Shown: positions 1 through 8,211 of the stretch, one piece after another
Layout: every line of letters starts with the position of its first letter
Numbering within the stretch: the first letter of the stretch is position 1
Assembly (NCBI GenBank): GCA_903870275.1
Contig: CAIQCK010000113.1
Coordinates: forward strand, 1 to 64,000
Direction of reading: 5' to 3'
DNA length: 64,000 bases
From: an uncultured bacterium
Lineage (GTDB): Bacteria > Verrucomicrobiota > Verrucomicrobiia > CAIQCK01
Position numbers and translations under genes: made by a program
The notes under the pieces: model-generated
Seen by the model: the letters and a program-made list of their open reading frames with translations, nothing else
What the model was told of the DNA's origin: nothing
Database searches by the model: none

Positions 1-558
1 CCCAAAGAGGTTGTTGCGGTTGAGTCCATCGAGCCGCAGTTGCTTGAGCGACAATCCAACGAGGAATCGCAGGCGCAAGATCGCGAGCAGACTCCCAAAG
101 AGGTTGTCGCGGTCGAGTCCATCGAGCCGCAGTTGCTTGAGCGACAATCCAACGAGGGACCGCACGCGCAAGATCGCGAGCAGACTCCCAAAGAGGTTGT
201 TGCGGTTGAGTCCATCGAGCCGCAGTTGCTTGAGCGACAATCCAACGAGGAATCGCAGGCGCAAGATCGCGAGCAGACTCCCAAGGAGGTTGTTGCGGTC
301 GAGTCCGCCGAGCCGCAGTTGCTTGAACGGCAATCCAGCGAGGGATCGCAGGCGCAAGATCGCGATGAGACTCCCAAAGAAGATGTTGCAGTCGAGTCAA
401 CGCAGCCGCAACTGCTTGAACGGCAATCCAACGAAGGGTCGCAGGCGCAGGACCACCGGGAGACTCCCAAGGAAGATGTTGCGGTCGAGTCAACGCAGCC
501 GCAACTGCTTGAGCGGCAATCCAGCGCAGGACCGCAAGCGCAGGACCGTCAGGACACT
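1..558 (+). repeat. Six tandem copies of a 93-bp repeat
   Basis: Units begin at positions 1, 94, 187, 280, 373 and 466, each with CCCAAAGAGG or a near variant; a degenerate seventh start lies at 559. The unit length is a multiple of three, so copy-number change keeps frame. Copies 1-4 are nearly identical and copies 5-6 diverge. The array probably continues left of the window. Confidence 0.9.
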
Positions 559-729
559 CCCAAGGGAATTATTGCGTTCGAACAAACGGGCAAGAAGTTC
601 GATCGTTCACTTATCATGAGCAGACTGACCGAAATCAGGCTGGAACTGACTGATCCACATTTGCCGGAACAGAAATACAAAGAATTGATAAGTCAGTATG
701 ATGATCTCAAATCTTACGTGGACATGTGA
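1..729 (+). CDS. Tandem-repeat protein, 3' end (5' end outside window)
   Basis: Frame 1 is open from the window edge to the TGA at 727-729, so the true start lies upstream. Six consecutive 31-residue units (93 bp, units starting at 1, 94, 187, 280, 373 and 466) share a core like 'EPQLLERQSNE' and 'QAQDREQTPKE'. A short non-repetitive tail of about 50 residues follows, rich in charged residues and probably helical ('SRLTEIRLEL', 'YKELISQYDDLKSY'). Units are Gln/Glu/Pro-rich with no hydrophobic core, which suggests an extended or coiled surface. No family is recognised. A second frame is also open through the repeats because the unit lacks stops in it; the frame given is preferred because it alone continues into unique sequence. 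Confidence 0.6.
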   Translation, partial: PKEVVAVESIEPQLLERQSNEESQAQDREQTPKEVVAVESIEPQLLERQSNEGPHAQDREQTPKEVVAVESIEPQLLERQSNEESQAQDREQTPKEVVAVESAEPQLLERQSSEGSQAQDRDETPKEDVAVESTQPQLLERQSNEGSQAQDHRETPKEDVAVESTQPQLLERQSSAGPQAQDRQDTPKGIIAFEQTGKKFDRSLIMSRLTEIRLELTDPHLPEQKYKELISQYDDLKSYVDM

Positions 730-933
730 CCCGCTTCCCAAACGAGACCGCAACACAATCAGGAAAACAGCATCTTTGGATTTCAACAAGAAGTCCGGAT
801 GGCAAAACAGCGACATCCAGCAGGGCAGGTCTCCATGTTTCATTTCCCTGCCGGCCTTGCGGAGAGGCAAACGACAGCGGCGTGGGCAAGCCGTGTCTCT
901 GCCGTGACTGACAAAATGAAAAGGAGTTGATTT

Positions 934-1932
934 ATGCGAAAGAAAGATGACAATCCGACAAACCTTATGAGCAACTTCTTTAGAGGCCACAACCCGAACA
1001 ACGCCGTCGCCCACTACAATCTGGGCGTGGTACTGGACAAACAAGGGCGCAAGGAAGACGCGGAGAAGGAATATCGCGAGGCGATCCGCTCCAACCCGGA
1101 CCACCCCAAGGCCCATTACAATCTGGGCGTGGCGCTGGACAAGCAGGGGCGCACGGAGGACGCGGAAAAGGAATATCGCGAGGCGATTCGCTGCAGCCCG
1201 GACCTCGCCCATGCCCACTACAATCTGGGCGTGGTGCTGGACAAGCAGGGGCGCACGGAGGACGCGGAAAAGGAATATCGCGAAGCGATTCGCTGCAACC
1301 CGGACGATGCCGAGGCGCACAACAATCTGGGCGTGGCGCTGGACAAACAAGGACGTCTGGAGGATGCGGAAAAGGAATATCGCGAAACGATTCGCTGTAA
1401 CCCCGACCTCGCCCATGCCCACAATAATCTGGGCGCTGTCCTGGACAAGCAAGGACGCGCGGAGGACGCGGAAAAGGAATATCGCGAAGCGATTCGCTGC
1501 AACCCGAACTACTCCAAGGCGCACTACAATCTGGGCGTGGCGCTGGGCAGGCAAGAGCGCGCGACGAAAGCCGAAAAGGCCTATCGCGAAGCGATTCGCT
1601 GCAACCCGAACGACGCCGAGTCCCACTACAATCTGGGCGTGATACTGGGCAAGCAAGACCGCGCGGCGGAAGCGGAAGCGGAATACCGCGAAGCGATTCG
1701 CTGCAACCCCAACCTCGCCAACGCCCACTACAATCTGGGTGTTTTGCTGGACAAGCAGGGGCGCCACGAGGACGCGGAAGCGGAATATCGCGAAGCGCTT
1801 CGCTGTAATCCGAACGACGCCGAGGTCCACAACCATCTGGGCGTGGCGCTGGACAAACAAGGTCGCATGGAGGATGCGGAAAAGGAGTTCCGCGAAGTGA
1901 TTCGTTGTAATTCGGAACTCGCTTCGGCCTGA
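934..1932 (+). CDS. Tetratricopeptide (TPR) repeat protein
   Basis: A 332-aa protein made almost only of nine 34-residue TPR units with consensus AHYNLGVxLDKQGRxEDAEKEYREAIRCNP, starting about residue 25. TPR arrays form superhelical protein-binding scaffolds. There is no signal peptide, membrane segment or enzymatic domain, so it is probably a cytoplasmic scaffold. A good ribosome site (AAGGAG at about 920) sits 8 bases before the ATG. The units are very similar at DNA level, especially units 2-5, implying recent duplication or gene conversion. It follows the 93-bp repeat gene by about 200 bp, and both may be stretches of variable copy number. Confidence 0.85.
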   Translation: MRKKDDNPTNLMSNFFRGHNPNNAVAHYNLGVVLDKQGRKEDAEKEYREAIRSNPDHPKAHYNLGVALDKQGRTEDAEKEYREAIRCSPDLAHAHYNLGVVLDKQGRTEDAEKEYREAIRCNPDDAEAHNNLGVALDKQGRLEDAEKEYRETIRCNPDLAHAHNNLGAVLDKQGRAEDAEKEYREAIRCNPNYSKAHYNLGVALGRQERATKAEKAYREAIRCNPNDAESHYNLGVILGKQDRAAEAEAEYREAIRCNPNLANAHYNLGVLLDKQGRHEDAEAEYREALRCNPNDAEVHNHLGVALDKQGRMEDAEKEFREVIRCNSELASA

Positions 1933-2099
1933 AGCGCGACGCCGGATTCATCGGATCATCACCGCGCCGACTTCCCACAGAACTGTTCGCCTTGTCGCGG
2001 ATGGCGCACGTCCCTCAAGCGCTGGATTTCTCCATCCGCGGCGGAGGCGTTCAGCGGTTTCTTTTTGCACCGGCGACGGATTTCGGGTTTCATCGCGCC

Positions 2100-3023
2100 A
2101 TGAACAAGACATTCACTTTCTGCCTCGTCCCGTTCCTCTCGGCTCTTATCGCCGGTTCACCGGCGTTCAGCGCGAACGCCCCCGAATCCATTCCGCTCTG
2201 GCCCAAAGGCGCACCATGCGAGAAAGGCGACGTCGGCGAGGAACATGACACGACGAAACCCGACGGCAGGTCGGTGGCGGGCAATCGCGTCGTCCGCCTC
2301 GGCAACGTCTCCGTGCCGACAATCACCCTGTTCCAGCCGGCGAAATCCAAGAACACCGGCGCGGCGGTGGTCGTGTGTCCCGGCGGCGGCTACAGCATCC
2401 TCGCGCTGGACCTCGAAGGAACCGAGGTTTGCCAATGGCTCAACTCCATCGGCGTCACCGGCGTGCTGCTCAAGTATCGCGTCCCGAAGCGCGCCGGAGA
2501 CGACAAGCACCTCCTGCCGTTGCAGGACGCGCAACGCGCGCTCGGCCTCGTCCGGTTCCACGCGAAGGAATGGAACATAGATCCGGCGCGCATCGGCGTG
2601 CTCGGCTTTTCGGCGGGCGGCCATCTCACGGCGAACCTAAGCAACAACTTCGACAAGCGCGCCTACGAGCCGGTGGACGACGCCGACGCCGTCAGTTGCC
2701 GGCCGGACTTCGCGCTGCCGATCTACCCGGCCTACCTGGCGCTCAAGGACAAGAACAACGAACTTGCTCCGGAGTTGAAGGTGACCGCGAACACGCCGCC
2801 GACGTTCCTGGTGCAGACCGAGGACGACGGCATTCGCGTCGAGAACAGCCTCTTCTATTTCCTCGCCTTGAAAAACGCCAAGGTGCCCGCGGAGATGCAC
2901 CTCTACGGCAGCGGCGGCCACGGCTACGGCCTGCGCCCGTCGGATAAGACCGTCACCACCTGGCCCAAACGCGCCGAGGAATGGATGCGCAGCCTCGGTT
3001 TGCTCGAACGGAAAAAACCGTGA
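2100..3023 (+). CDS. Exported alpha/beta hydrolase (acetyl-esterase type)
   Basis: The 307-aa protein starts with a signal peptide (hydrophobic residues 5-20, likely cleavage near 'AFSANA'), so it acts in the periplasm or outside. The alpha/beta-hydrolase core carries the oxyanion-loop motif CPGGGY (about 93-98), the nucleophile elbow GFSAGGH with Ser171, a late Asp in 'TEDDG', and the catalytic His in 'GSGGHGYG'. This matches the BD-FAE/xylan-esterase-like exported family, which deacetylates plant polysaccharides or other esters. An in-frame extension to 1992 exists, but the signal peptide argues for the ATG at 2100. The stop overlaps the GTG of the next gene (GTGA), so they are probably cotranslated. 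Confidence 0.85.
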   Translation: MNKTFTFCLVPFLSALIAGSPAFSANAPESIPLWPKGAPCEKGDVGEEHDTTKPDGRSVAGNRVVRLGNVSVPTITLFQPAKSKNTGAAVVVCPGGGYSILALDLEGTEVCQWLNSIGVTGVLLKYRVPKRAGDDKHLLPLQDAQRALGLVRFHAKEWNIDPARIGVLGFSAGGHLTANLSNNFDKRAYEPVDDADAVSCRPDFALPIYPAYLALKDKNNELAPELKVTANTPPTFLVQTEDDGIRVENSLFYFLALKNAKVPAEMHLYGSGGHGYGLRPSDKTVTTWPKRAEEWMRSLGLLERKKP

Positions 3024-3481
3024 AGTCATCGCGTGGTCATCTCGCGGCGCTGAAGAAGAAGCTGCGCACGGAGATTCCGGCGACGCGACGTCTGGGAATC
3101 GAGCCCGTCCAGTGCGCCGATGGCGCGCTCGTTCTCAAAGCGCCGCTCGCACCCAATCGCAATGACAAGGGCACGGCGTTCGCCGGCAGCCTCAGCGCCG
3201 CCGCCACGCTCGCCGGTTGGTCAGCGATCTGGCTCGCGCTCCGCGACGCCGGTCTCGAAGGCATCATTGTCATCCAGGATTGCGCGATCCGATTCCTTCG
3301 TCCGGTCACACGCGACTTCGAAGCCCGCTGCCCCAAGCCGGCTTCCGCACAGCTCGCGCGCTTTCTCGCTACCCTGCGGAAGCACGGCAAAGCGCGGCTC
3401 AAACTGCGAATCACCATCCGACAGGGCGGCGCCGACGCCGTGACGTTCGCCGGTCGTTACGTCGTCCGGCTTTCAAGATAA
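3020..3481 (+). CDS. YiiD C-terminal-type hot-dog thioesterase domain protein
   Basis: A 153-aa protein resembling the thioesterase-like domain found at the C-terminus of YiiD: 'NDKGTAFAGSLSAAATLAGWS' lies near the middle, followed by strands 'IIVIQDCAIRFLRPVTRDFEARC'. This pattern of the hot-dog fold suggests acyl-thioester binding or hydrolysis; the substrate is unknown. The GTG start overlaps the upstream esterase stop by four bases, giving a start consistent with coupled translation. The protein is cytoplasmic (no signal). It is followed after 12 bases by a secreted beta-propeller gene, so the three could share a transcript. Confidence 0.6.
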   Translation: MKSSRGHLAALKKKLRTEIPATRRLGIEPVQCADGALVLKAPLAPNRNDKGTAFAGSLSAAATLAGWSAIWLALRDAGLEGIIVIQDCAIRFLRPVTRDFEARCPKPASAQLARFLATLRKHGKARLKLRITIRQGGADAVTFAGRYVVRLSR

Positions 3482-3493
3482 CCGCTCAGCTTT

Positions 3494-4891
3494 ATGAACC
3501 TGCCGTCAATGGTTGTCGCCGTTCTCGCGGCGCAGGCGTTTGTCCACGTCCCCGGGCCGAACCCGATCCTCATGTGCGGTACGCCGGGAGCCTGGGACGA
3601 GTCGGTGATCGAAGCCTGCGACGCGACCAAGGACGGCAACACCTATTACCTTTTTTATCATGGCGTGCCGAAGGACAAGGCGCGATGGGGATCGGGCAGT
3701 TATCGGGTGGGATTGGCCACGGCGCCGCATCCGTTGGGGCCGTGGAAGAAATCCGGCGACCGGCCCGTGCTCGATGTCGGCCCGGCGGGGAGTTGGGACG
3801 ACCACGATGTGGCGTGCGCGGTGATCCTGAAGGGAACGCGCGGCAAATACTTCATGTGGTATTCGGGAAAAAGCCGCGCGGAGACGGAGCGGCCCAAGCC
3901 GCCGGGCTACCTGGCGAAATGGGACATCGGTCTGGCGACCGCGTCGAAGCTCGAAGGCCCGTGGACGAAATGCGGGAAGAATCCGGTCCTGAGCGACTTC
4001 GGTTACGTGGGCAGCGTGATCCAACACGCCGGCAAATACTGGCTCTACGCCGAACATCCAATCAACGCCACCGCGCCCGACTACGGGCCGATTTCGCTGG
4101 CCACGGCGGATTCGCCCGAAGGCCCGTGGACGGTCTGCAAAGACAACCCCGTGCTGCCGCCCAGCGAGCGCGGCGCGTGGGATGACGGCGGCTGCTCCGA
4201 GGCGCGGGTGTTTTGGCGCGACGGACTGTTTCATCTCTTCTACGGCGGCGCGAAGGAATACCAGCCGCGCATCAAGACGCGCGAAAGCATCGGCTACGCC
4301 TCCAGCCGCGACGGGTTGCATTTCACGCGGCACGTGTCGAACCCCGTCGCGCCGCGCGAAGCCCAGCCGAACGCGGCGGCGTTTGCGGAGGTGCACGCGC
4401 TGGTCGAGCCGCCGTTCATCTACGCGTTTCACACGCTGCGCTACATTGACCCGGCCACCGTGCCGCGCGCCAGGGGCCGCACCTCGGTGCTCGAAGACCT
4501 CGGTGTGCAGGTGCTCGCCATGCGCCGGCCGTTCACGCTCCCGATGCCGGTGATGACGCTGGACTTGCTTGCCGCCGGCGCGGCGACGGATCTTGGCGAT
4601 TGCCCGCCGGTCTGCCTCGGCAACATCACGCGCGTCACGCTGGGCATCGAGTGCAGGTTTGCATCCGGCGCCCGCAAAGGGCTGACGCTCCACGTGCGCG
4701 GCAGCAACGACGGCCTGGCTTACGACGCCGCGGATATTCTCACGTGCGACCTCGATTGCCGCACCGACAGCGTCAGTCGAAGAAACGTCGAGTTGAAGAC
4801 AAAGCCGCCGTTCATCAAGGTGTTTGTGGAAAACCGGGACGAGAGCGAGCCGGCCCGCCAGATCAAGGTGACGGCAACGCTGGAAGGTTGA
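3494..4891 (+). CDS. GH43/GH117-like five-bladed beta-propeller glycosidase
   Basis: A 465-aa protein with a short hydrophobic leader and repeated propeller elements: 'NTYYLFYHG', 'YFMWYSG', 'KYWLYAEH' and 'LFHLFYGG', each followed by 'GLATA.. GPW' type strands. Such repeats are typical of GH43/GH32/GH68-superfamily and GH130-like propellers acting on plant or algal polysaccharides. Acidic candidates occur in 'DESVIEACD', 'DDHDVAC' and 'GCSEARVFW'. The last 100 or so residues look like an added beta-sandwich, perhaps carbohydrate-binding. The neighbouring esterase supports a polysaccharide-processing role. The family number and substrate cannot be set by eye. Confidence 0.65.
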   Translation: MNLPSMVVAVLAAQAFVHVPGPNPILMCGTPGAWDESVIEACDATKDGNTYYLFYHGVPKDKARWGSGSYRVGLATAPHPLGPWKKSGDRPVLDVGPAGSWDDHDVACAVILKGTRGKYFMWYSGKSRAETERPKPPGYLAKWDIGLATASKLEGPWTKCGKNPVLSDFGYVGSVIQHAGKYWLYAEHPINATAPDYGPISLATADSPEGPWTVCKDNPVLPPSERGAWDDGGCSEARVFWRDGLFHLFYGGAKEYQPRIKTRESIGYASSRDGLHFTRHVSNPVAPREAQPNAAAFAEVHALVEPPFIYAFHTLRYIDPATVPRARGRTSVLEDLGVQVLAMRRPFTLPMPVMTLDLLAAGAATDLGDCPPVCLGNITRVTLGIECRFASGARKGLTLHVRGSNDGLAYDAADILTCDLDCRTDSVSRRNVELKTKPPFIKVFVENRDESEPARQIKVTATLEG

Positions 4892-5033
4892 TGGCAGGAA
4901 GCGCCGCTGTCGCTTGACCGGCTGGCGCGTGAGAAAAGCCCCTGCCAACCCCGCCCGGCTGCGGACAAACCCTGGCTCCGTATCGCCGCGCTGCTACTGT
5001 TTCACTTCCCGGCCGGTTTCTTCGCGGGGCCGG

Positions 5034-5885
5034 TCATGGTCGGATGTATCCCTGCCGTGGTCTGTTGCGGACCGGGGAAACCACCGGCGGACGTTTCGGC
5101 GCGGGAGCATGAACGGGCGTTTCTTGCGCCAACCGGAGTTTCGGCGGTGGTTCAAGAGTGTGCGGCTCGACGATCCTGACGTCCTTCGCGGACCAACCGG
5201 TCGCCGACTCCGGCTCGCCAATCCTGGCATCAGCCGATTTCTTCCCGTCGGCGTCGGACTCGGGTGATGCGAACGCAGTCTGCATCGTCGGGTTTTGCGC
5301 GTGGATGGCCTCGGCGAACTGCGCGGCGGCCGCGTCCAGCATTTGGTAGCCGTTGACCAGCCACTCCAACCGGCCCGATTGGATGTCCACCATCAATCCA
5401 TGCACCGGAATCTTCGGCCCGATGATCAGGCTGTGGCGGATGAAATCCACGGCTTTCAGCACGTTCTGGCGCTCGCTGGCGAAGACGCCGAAGAACTCGA
5501 CGAGGTTGTCCGGCAGCTTCGACCGGTTCACGCCGAGCGCGGCGAAGCGTTCGGTGAGTTGCAGCACGGTGGTCTGCCCGGCGCGGCAATCGGTGTGGCC
5601 GATGACGGCGATTTCCTTGCCGCCTTTCACCACGCAAGCCAGCGCCAGCGAGCGGATCGTGCTGCTCATCGAGCTGGTGATGATGTTGCCCGCGTTGCGC
5701 AGCCAGATGAATTGCTCGTCCGGCAACCCAAGCACTCCGGGCATCAGCGGATTCAGCCGCGGGTCAATGCACGTCAACGCCACCACCGGCAGCGCGTCCG
5801 CGAAGTCCACCACATGCACACCGGCGCTCTTGTCGCCCGCCGCGGCGCGGTGGTTGGCGTCCAGGATGGCTTCGAAGAGGCGCAT
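5034..5885 (-). CDS. Beta-class carbonic anhydrase
   Basis: A 283-aa enzyme interconverting CO2 and bicarbonate. The beta-class zinc site is clear: Cys39 and Asp41-Arg43 in 'CIDPR', then His97 and Cys100 in 'HTDC', with the conserved 'WLRNAGN' between. The catalytic domain ends around residue 190. A low-complexity Pro/Arg-rich tail of about 90 residues without a recognised domain follows, which is longer than usual for the family. Cytoplasmic; no signal peptide. It is transcribed away from the glycosidase gene convergently and lies 26 bases downstream of the flotillin gene on the same strand. Confidence 0.9.
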   Translation of the reverse strand: MRLFEAILDANHRAAAGDKSAGVHVVDFADALPVVALTCIDPRLNPLMPGVLGLPDEQFIWLRNAGNIITSSMSSTIRSLALACVVKGGKEIAVIGHTDCRAGQTTVLQLTERFAALGVNRSKLPDNLVEFFGVFASERQNVLKAVDFIRHSLIIGPKIPVHGLMVDIQSGRLEWLVNGYQMLDAAAAQFAEAIHAQNPTMQTAFASPESDADGKKSADARIGEPESATGWSAKDVRIVEPHTLEPPPKLRLAQETPVHAPAPKRPPVVSPVRNRPRQGYIRP

Positions 5886-5911
5886 GATGTCGGCGCGGCC
5901 TCAGCGACGGC

Positions 5912-7441
5912 TCAACTCGCTTTCTTCTCGTCCTCGTCTTTCCCCATGGCTTTCCTCAGCGCCGGCACCTGCTCCAGCAGTTTCTCGAACTTGACGCCGG
6001 TGAGGCTCTCGATCACGGGTGGCAACTGGCTGATGATGGTGGTGATGTCGCCAGTGAGTTTGCTGGCGCCGCCGCCGGGGCCGTTGCCAGCGTTGATGAT
6101 GACCATCTTCTCGGTCTTGGCCAGCGGCTCGCTGATCTTGCCGGCCACGGCCGGGAGGATTTCGACGATCATCTGGATGACGGCGGCTTCGTTGTATTGC
6201 TTGAACGACTCCGCCTTGAAGCGCATCGCCTCGGCGGTCGCCTTGCCCTGTGCCTCGATGACGTCGGCCTGGGCGAGACCGCGCGCCTTGTTCGCGTCGG
6301 CCTCGGCAATGCCGGTGGCCTTGACGACATCGGCGCCGGCGAAACCGGTCGCTTTCGTCGCGGAGGCGGCGCCGGCGGCTTCGGTTTCGAGTTGGAATTT
6401 CCTCGCGTTGGCGAGCGTCTCGACCTTGTAGCGCTCGGCGTCGGCGGGCTTTTGCACCGTCGCTTCAAGTTCCTTCTGCTTGCGCTGGATTTCCTGCTGC
6501 TGCAGTTCGATCTGTTTCTGTTTCTCGACGATGCTGACCTGCACTTCTTCGGCCTTCACCAACTGGCCGGTCTTGAACTTCTGCAAATCGTAGGCGAGGT
6601 CGGCTTCGGCTTTCTTCTGATTCACCACGGCCTGATACATGGCGACGTTGGACTGGTAGTCGCGTTGCGCCTCGGCGATCTTGCTGTCGGCGGCGAACTT
6701 CGCCTCCTGGCCCGCCTGTTGCGCCTGCGCGGAACGGATCATCGAGTCCCGGTCGGCTTCGGCCTGGGCGATGATGGCGTCGCGCTTGACCTGCGCGATG
6801 CGCGGCTTGCCGAGCGCGTCGAGGTAGCCCTGCGTGTCCCGGATGTCGCGGATGGTGAAGCTGACAATACCGAGGCCCATGTTGGCCATGTCGCCGGCGG
6901 CCACCTCCTGCACCTTCGACGCAAAGGCGTCGCGGTTCTGGTAAATCTCCTCCACCGTCATCGTGCCGAGAATGGCGCGGAGATGGCCCTCCAGCGTCTG
7001 CATCGCGATGTTCTTGATGTCCTCGGTGCCTTTGCTGAGGAATTGCTCCGCGGCGGTGGCGATGGAAACGTCGTCGCCCTTGACCTTGATCTGCGCCACG
7101 CCGTCCACCTTCACCGGCACGCCCTTGCTCGTGTAAACCTCCGGCGTCTGCACGTCGATGGTGAGCAACTCCAGCGAGAGAACGTCGGCCTTCTCGATAA
7201 CCGGGATGATGAACGTGCCGCCGCCTTTGACGATGCGGAAGCCGCGGTGGCCGACCTTGCCATCCGGGTCCATCACGCGATACTTGCGGCCGGAGATGAC
7301 CATCACCTCGTTCGGGCCGACCTTCGTGTAGCGGCTGGCCCAGACGGTGCCGAAGACAAAGATCATGACGACAATACCGACGGCGGCGACGGCGGCAAAC
7401 GCCGCGCCTTCCGGCAACATAACGCTGAGTAATGGATTCAT
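5912..7441 (-). CDS. Flotillin-like SPFH/band 7 membrane protein
   Basis: A 509-aa protein with an N-terminal membrane segment (about residues 12-34), then an SPFH/band 7 domain ('VGPNEVMVISGRKY', 'VKVDGVAQIKVKGDD', 'LEGHLRAILGTMTVEEIYQN'), then a long Ala/Glu/Gln-rich coiled coil ('EVQVSIVEKQKQIELQQQEI') containing repeated 'AEADANKARGLAQAD' segments. Flotillins oligomerise at the inner membrane and organise membrane microdomains. The upstream NfeD-type gene on the same strand is the usual partner, which strongly supports the call. The C-terminal 'GxGPGGGASKL' tail matches flotillins. Confidence 0.92.
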   Translation of the reverse strand: MNPLLSVMLPEGAAFAAVAAVGIVVMIFVFGTVWASRYTKVGPNEVMVISGRKYRVMDPDGKVGHRGFRIVKGGGTFIIPVIEKADVLSLELLTIDVQTPEVYTSKGVPVKVDGVAQIKVKGDDVSIATAAEQFLSKGTEDIKNIAMQTLEGHLRAILGTMTVEEIYQNRDAFASKVQEVAAGDMANMGLGIVSFTIRDIRDTQGYLDALGKPRIAQVKRDAIIAQAEADRDSMIRSAQAQQAGQEAKFAADSKIAEAQRDYQSNVAMYQAVVNQKKAEADLAYDLQKFKTGQLVKAEEVQVSIVEKQKQIELQQQEIQRKQKELEATVQKPADAERYKVETLANARKFQLETEAAGAASATKATGFAGADVVKATGIAEADANKARGLAQADVIEAQGKATAEAMRFKAESFKQYNEAAVIQMIVEILPAVAGKISEPLAKTEKMVIINAGNGPGGGASKLTGDITTIISQLPPVIESLTGVKFEKLLEQVPALRKAMGKDEDEKKAS

Positions 7442-7504
7442 ATTCTCGGTTTTTCCTGGGTGTGGAGTTGAGTCAATGAGTGGACGGATGCTGACAAAAA
7501 CGGA

Positions 7505-8089
7505 TCAAGAGGCGGCGACGTAAAATTGCGTGCCGACGATACGGGTAATCTTCACCGTTTGCCCGTTGCCGAACGCCGCGCCGCCGTCGCTGCGGGCCGG
7601 CGCGGTGTAGCGGCTGCCGCCATCAATGTAAGCGATTTCACCGACGCCGTTCGCAGCAATCGGCGTGATGACCGTGGCTGTCAAGCCGATCACCTGGGCG
7701 ACCTTCGATTCGCTGGAGCTTTGCGTCCGGCGGAACACCGCGCGGAACAACCAGAACACGAGCGTCGCAATGCCAAACCCGCCCAACGCCGCTCCCGGCG
7801 CGCTGATATAAACGGAATGCGTCGCTTCGATCTTCGAGAGGATCATCCCGATGCCGCCGAACGCCGTGATGAATGAAGCGATCGTGGTGGGACTGATGGG
7901 CGAGAAACCGGGCATGTCGTGCGAGCCGAAGCCCGCCTCGGCGTGGCCTTCGGCTCCGATGCCCTCGTGCCCGCCCACCTCCACGTGCATCTCGTGTCCG
8001 CCAAACACGTCGGCCAGGAAGGCGCTGACGATGGTGAAAAGCAACCCAACCCCGAAGCAGATGAGATAGACCAGAAATACTTTGTCCAT
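7505..8089 (-). CDS. NfeD-family membrane protein, flotillin partner
   Basis: A 194-aa protein with a first membrane helix (residues 3-25), a His/Gly/Glu-rich loop that may bind metal, two further hydrophobic segments (about 75-95 and 100-125) and a C-terminal OB-like domain (about 135-194, 'GLTATVITPIAANGVGEI', 'GQTVKITRIVGTQFYV') typical of NfeD proteins. NfeD proteins pair with flotillins; the flotillin gene lies 63 bp downstream. The ATG at 8089 is chosen because GGAG lies six bases before it. A TTG four codons upstream is the only competitor. Confidence 0.8.
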   Translation of the reverse strand: MDKVFLVYLICFGVGLLFTIVSAFLADVFGGHEMHVEVGGHEGIGAEGHAEAGFGSHDMPGFSPISPTTIASFITAFGGIGMILSKIEATHSVYISAPGAALGGFGIATLVFWLFRAVFRRTQSSSESKVAQVIGLTATVITPIAANGVGEIAYIDGGSRYTAPARSDGGAAFGNGQTVKITRIVGTQFYVAAS

Positions 8090-8211
8090 AGCGGCCTCCA
8101 ACCTTGGCTTGGTCGGTAGTTAATGCTTCCCATCCCAAGCAATCAAGCCTGAAATGGTCCGTTTCCAGGAACGTCATCCCGTGCGGTCGAACTCCCACTC
8201 CCCTCGCCGCA

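Noticed and set aside
1..558. CRISPR array
   Set aside because: The repeats are contiguous with no spacers and are coding. No spacer-repeat arrays or cas genes are seen in the window.
11..619. Second-frame 202-codon peptide over the 93-bp repeats
   Set aside because: Ser/Arg-rich peptide produced by reading the repeat out of frame; it ends soon after leaving the array.
607..1978. Two long minus-strand open frames (about 417 and 332 codons) over the TPR gene
   Set aside because: They are mirror images of the 102-bp TPR repeat; the plus strand has a clear SD, TPR consensus and natural codon use.
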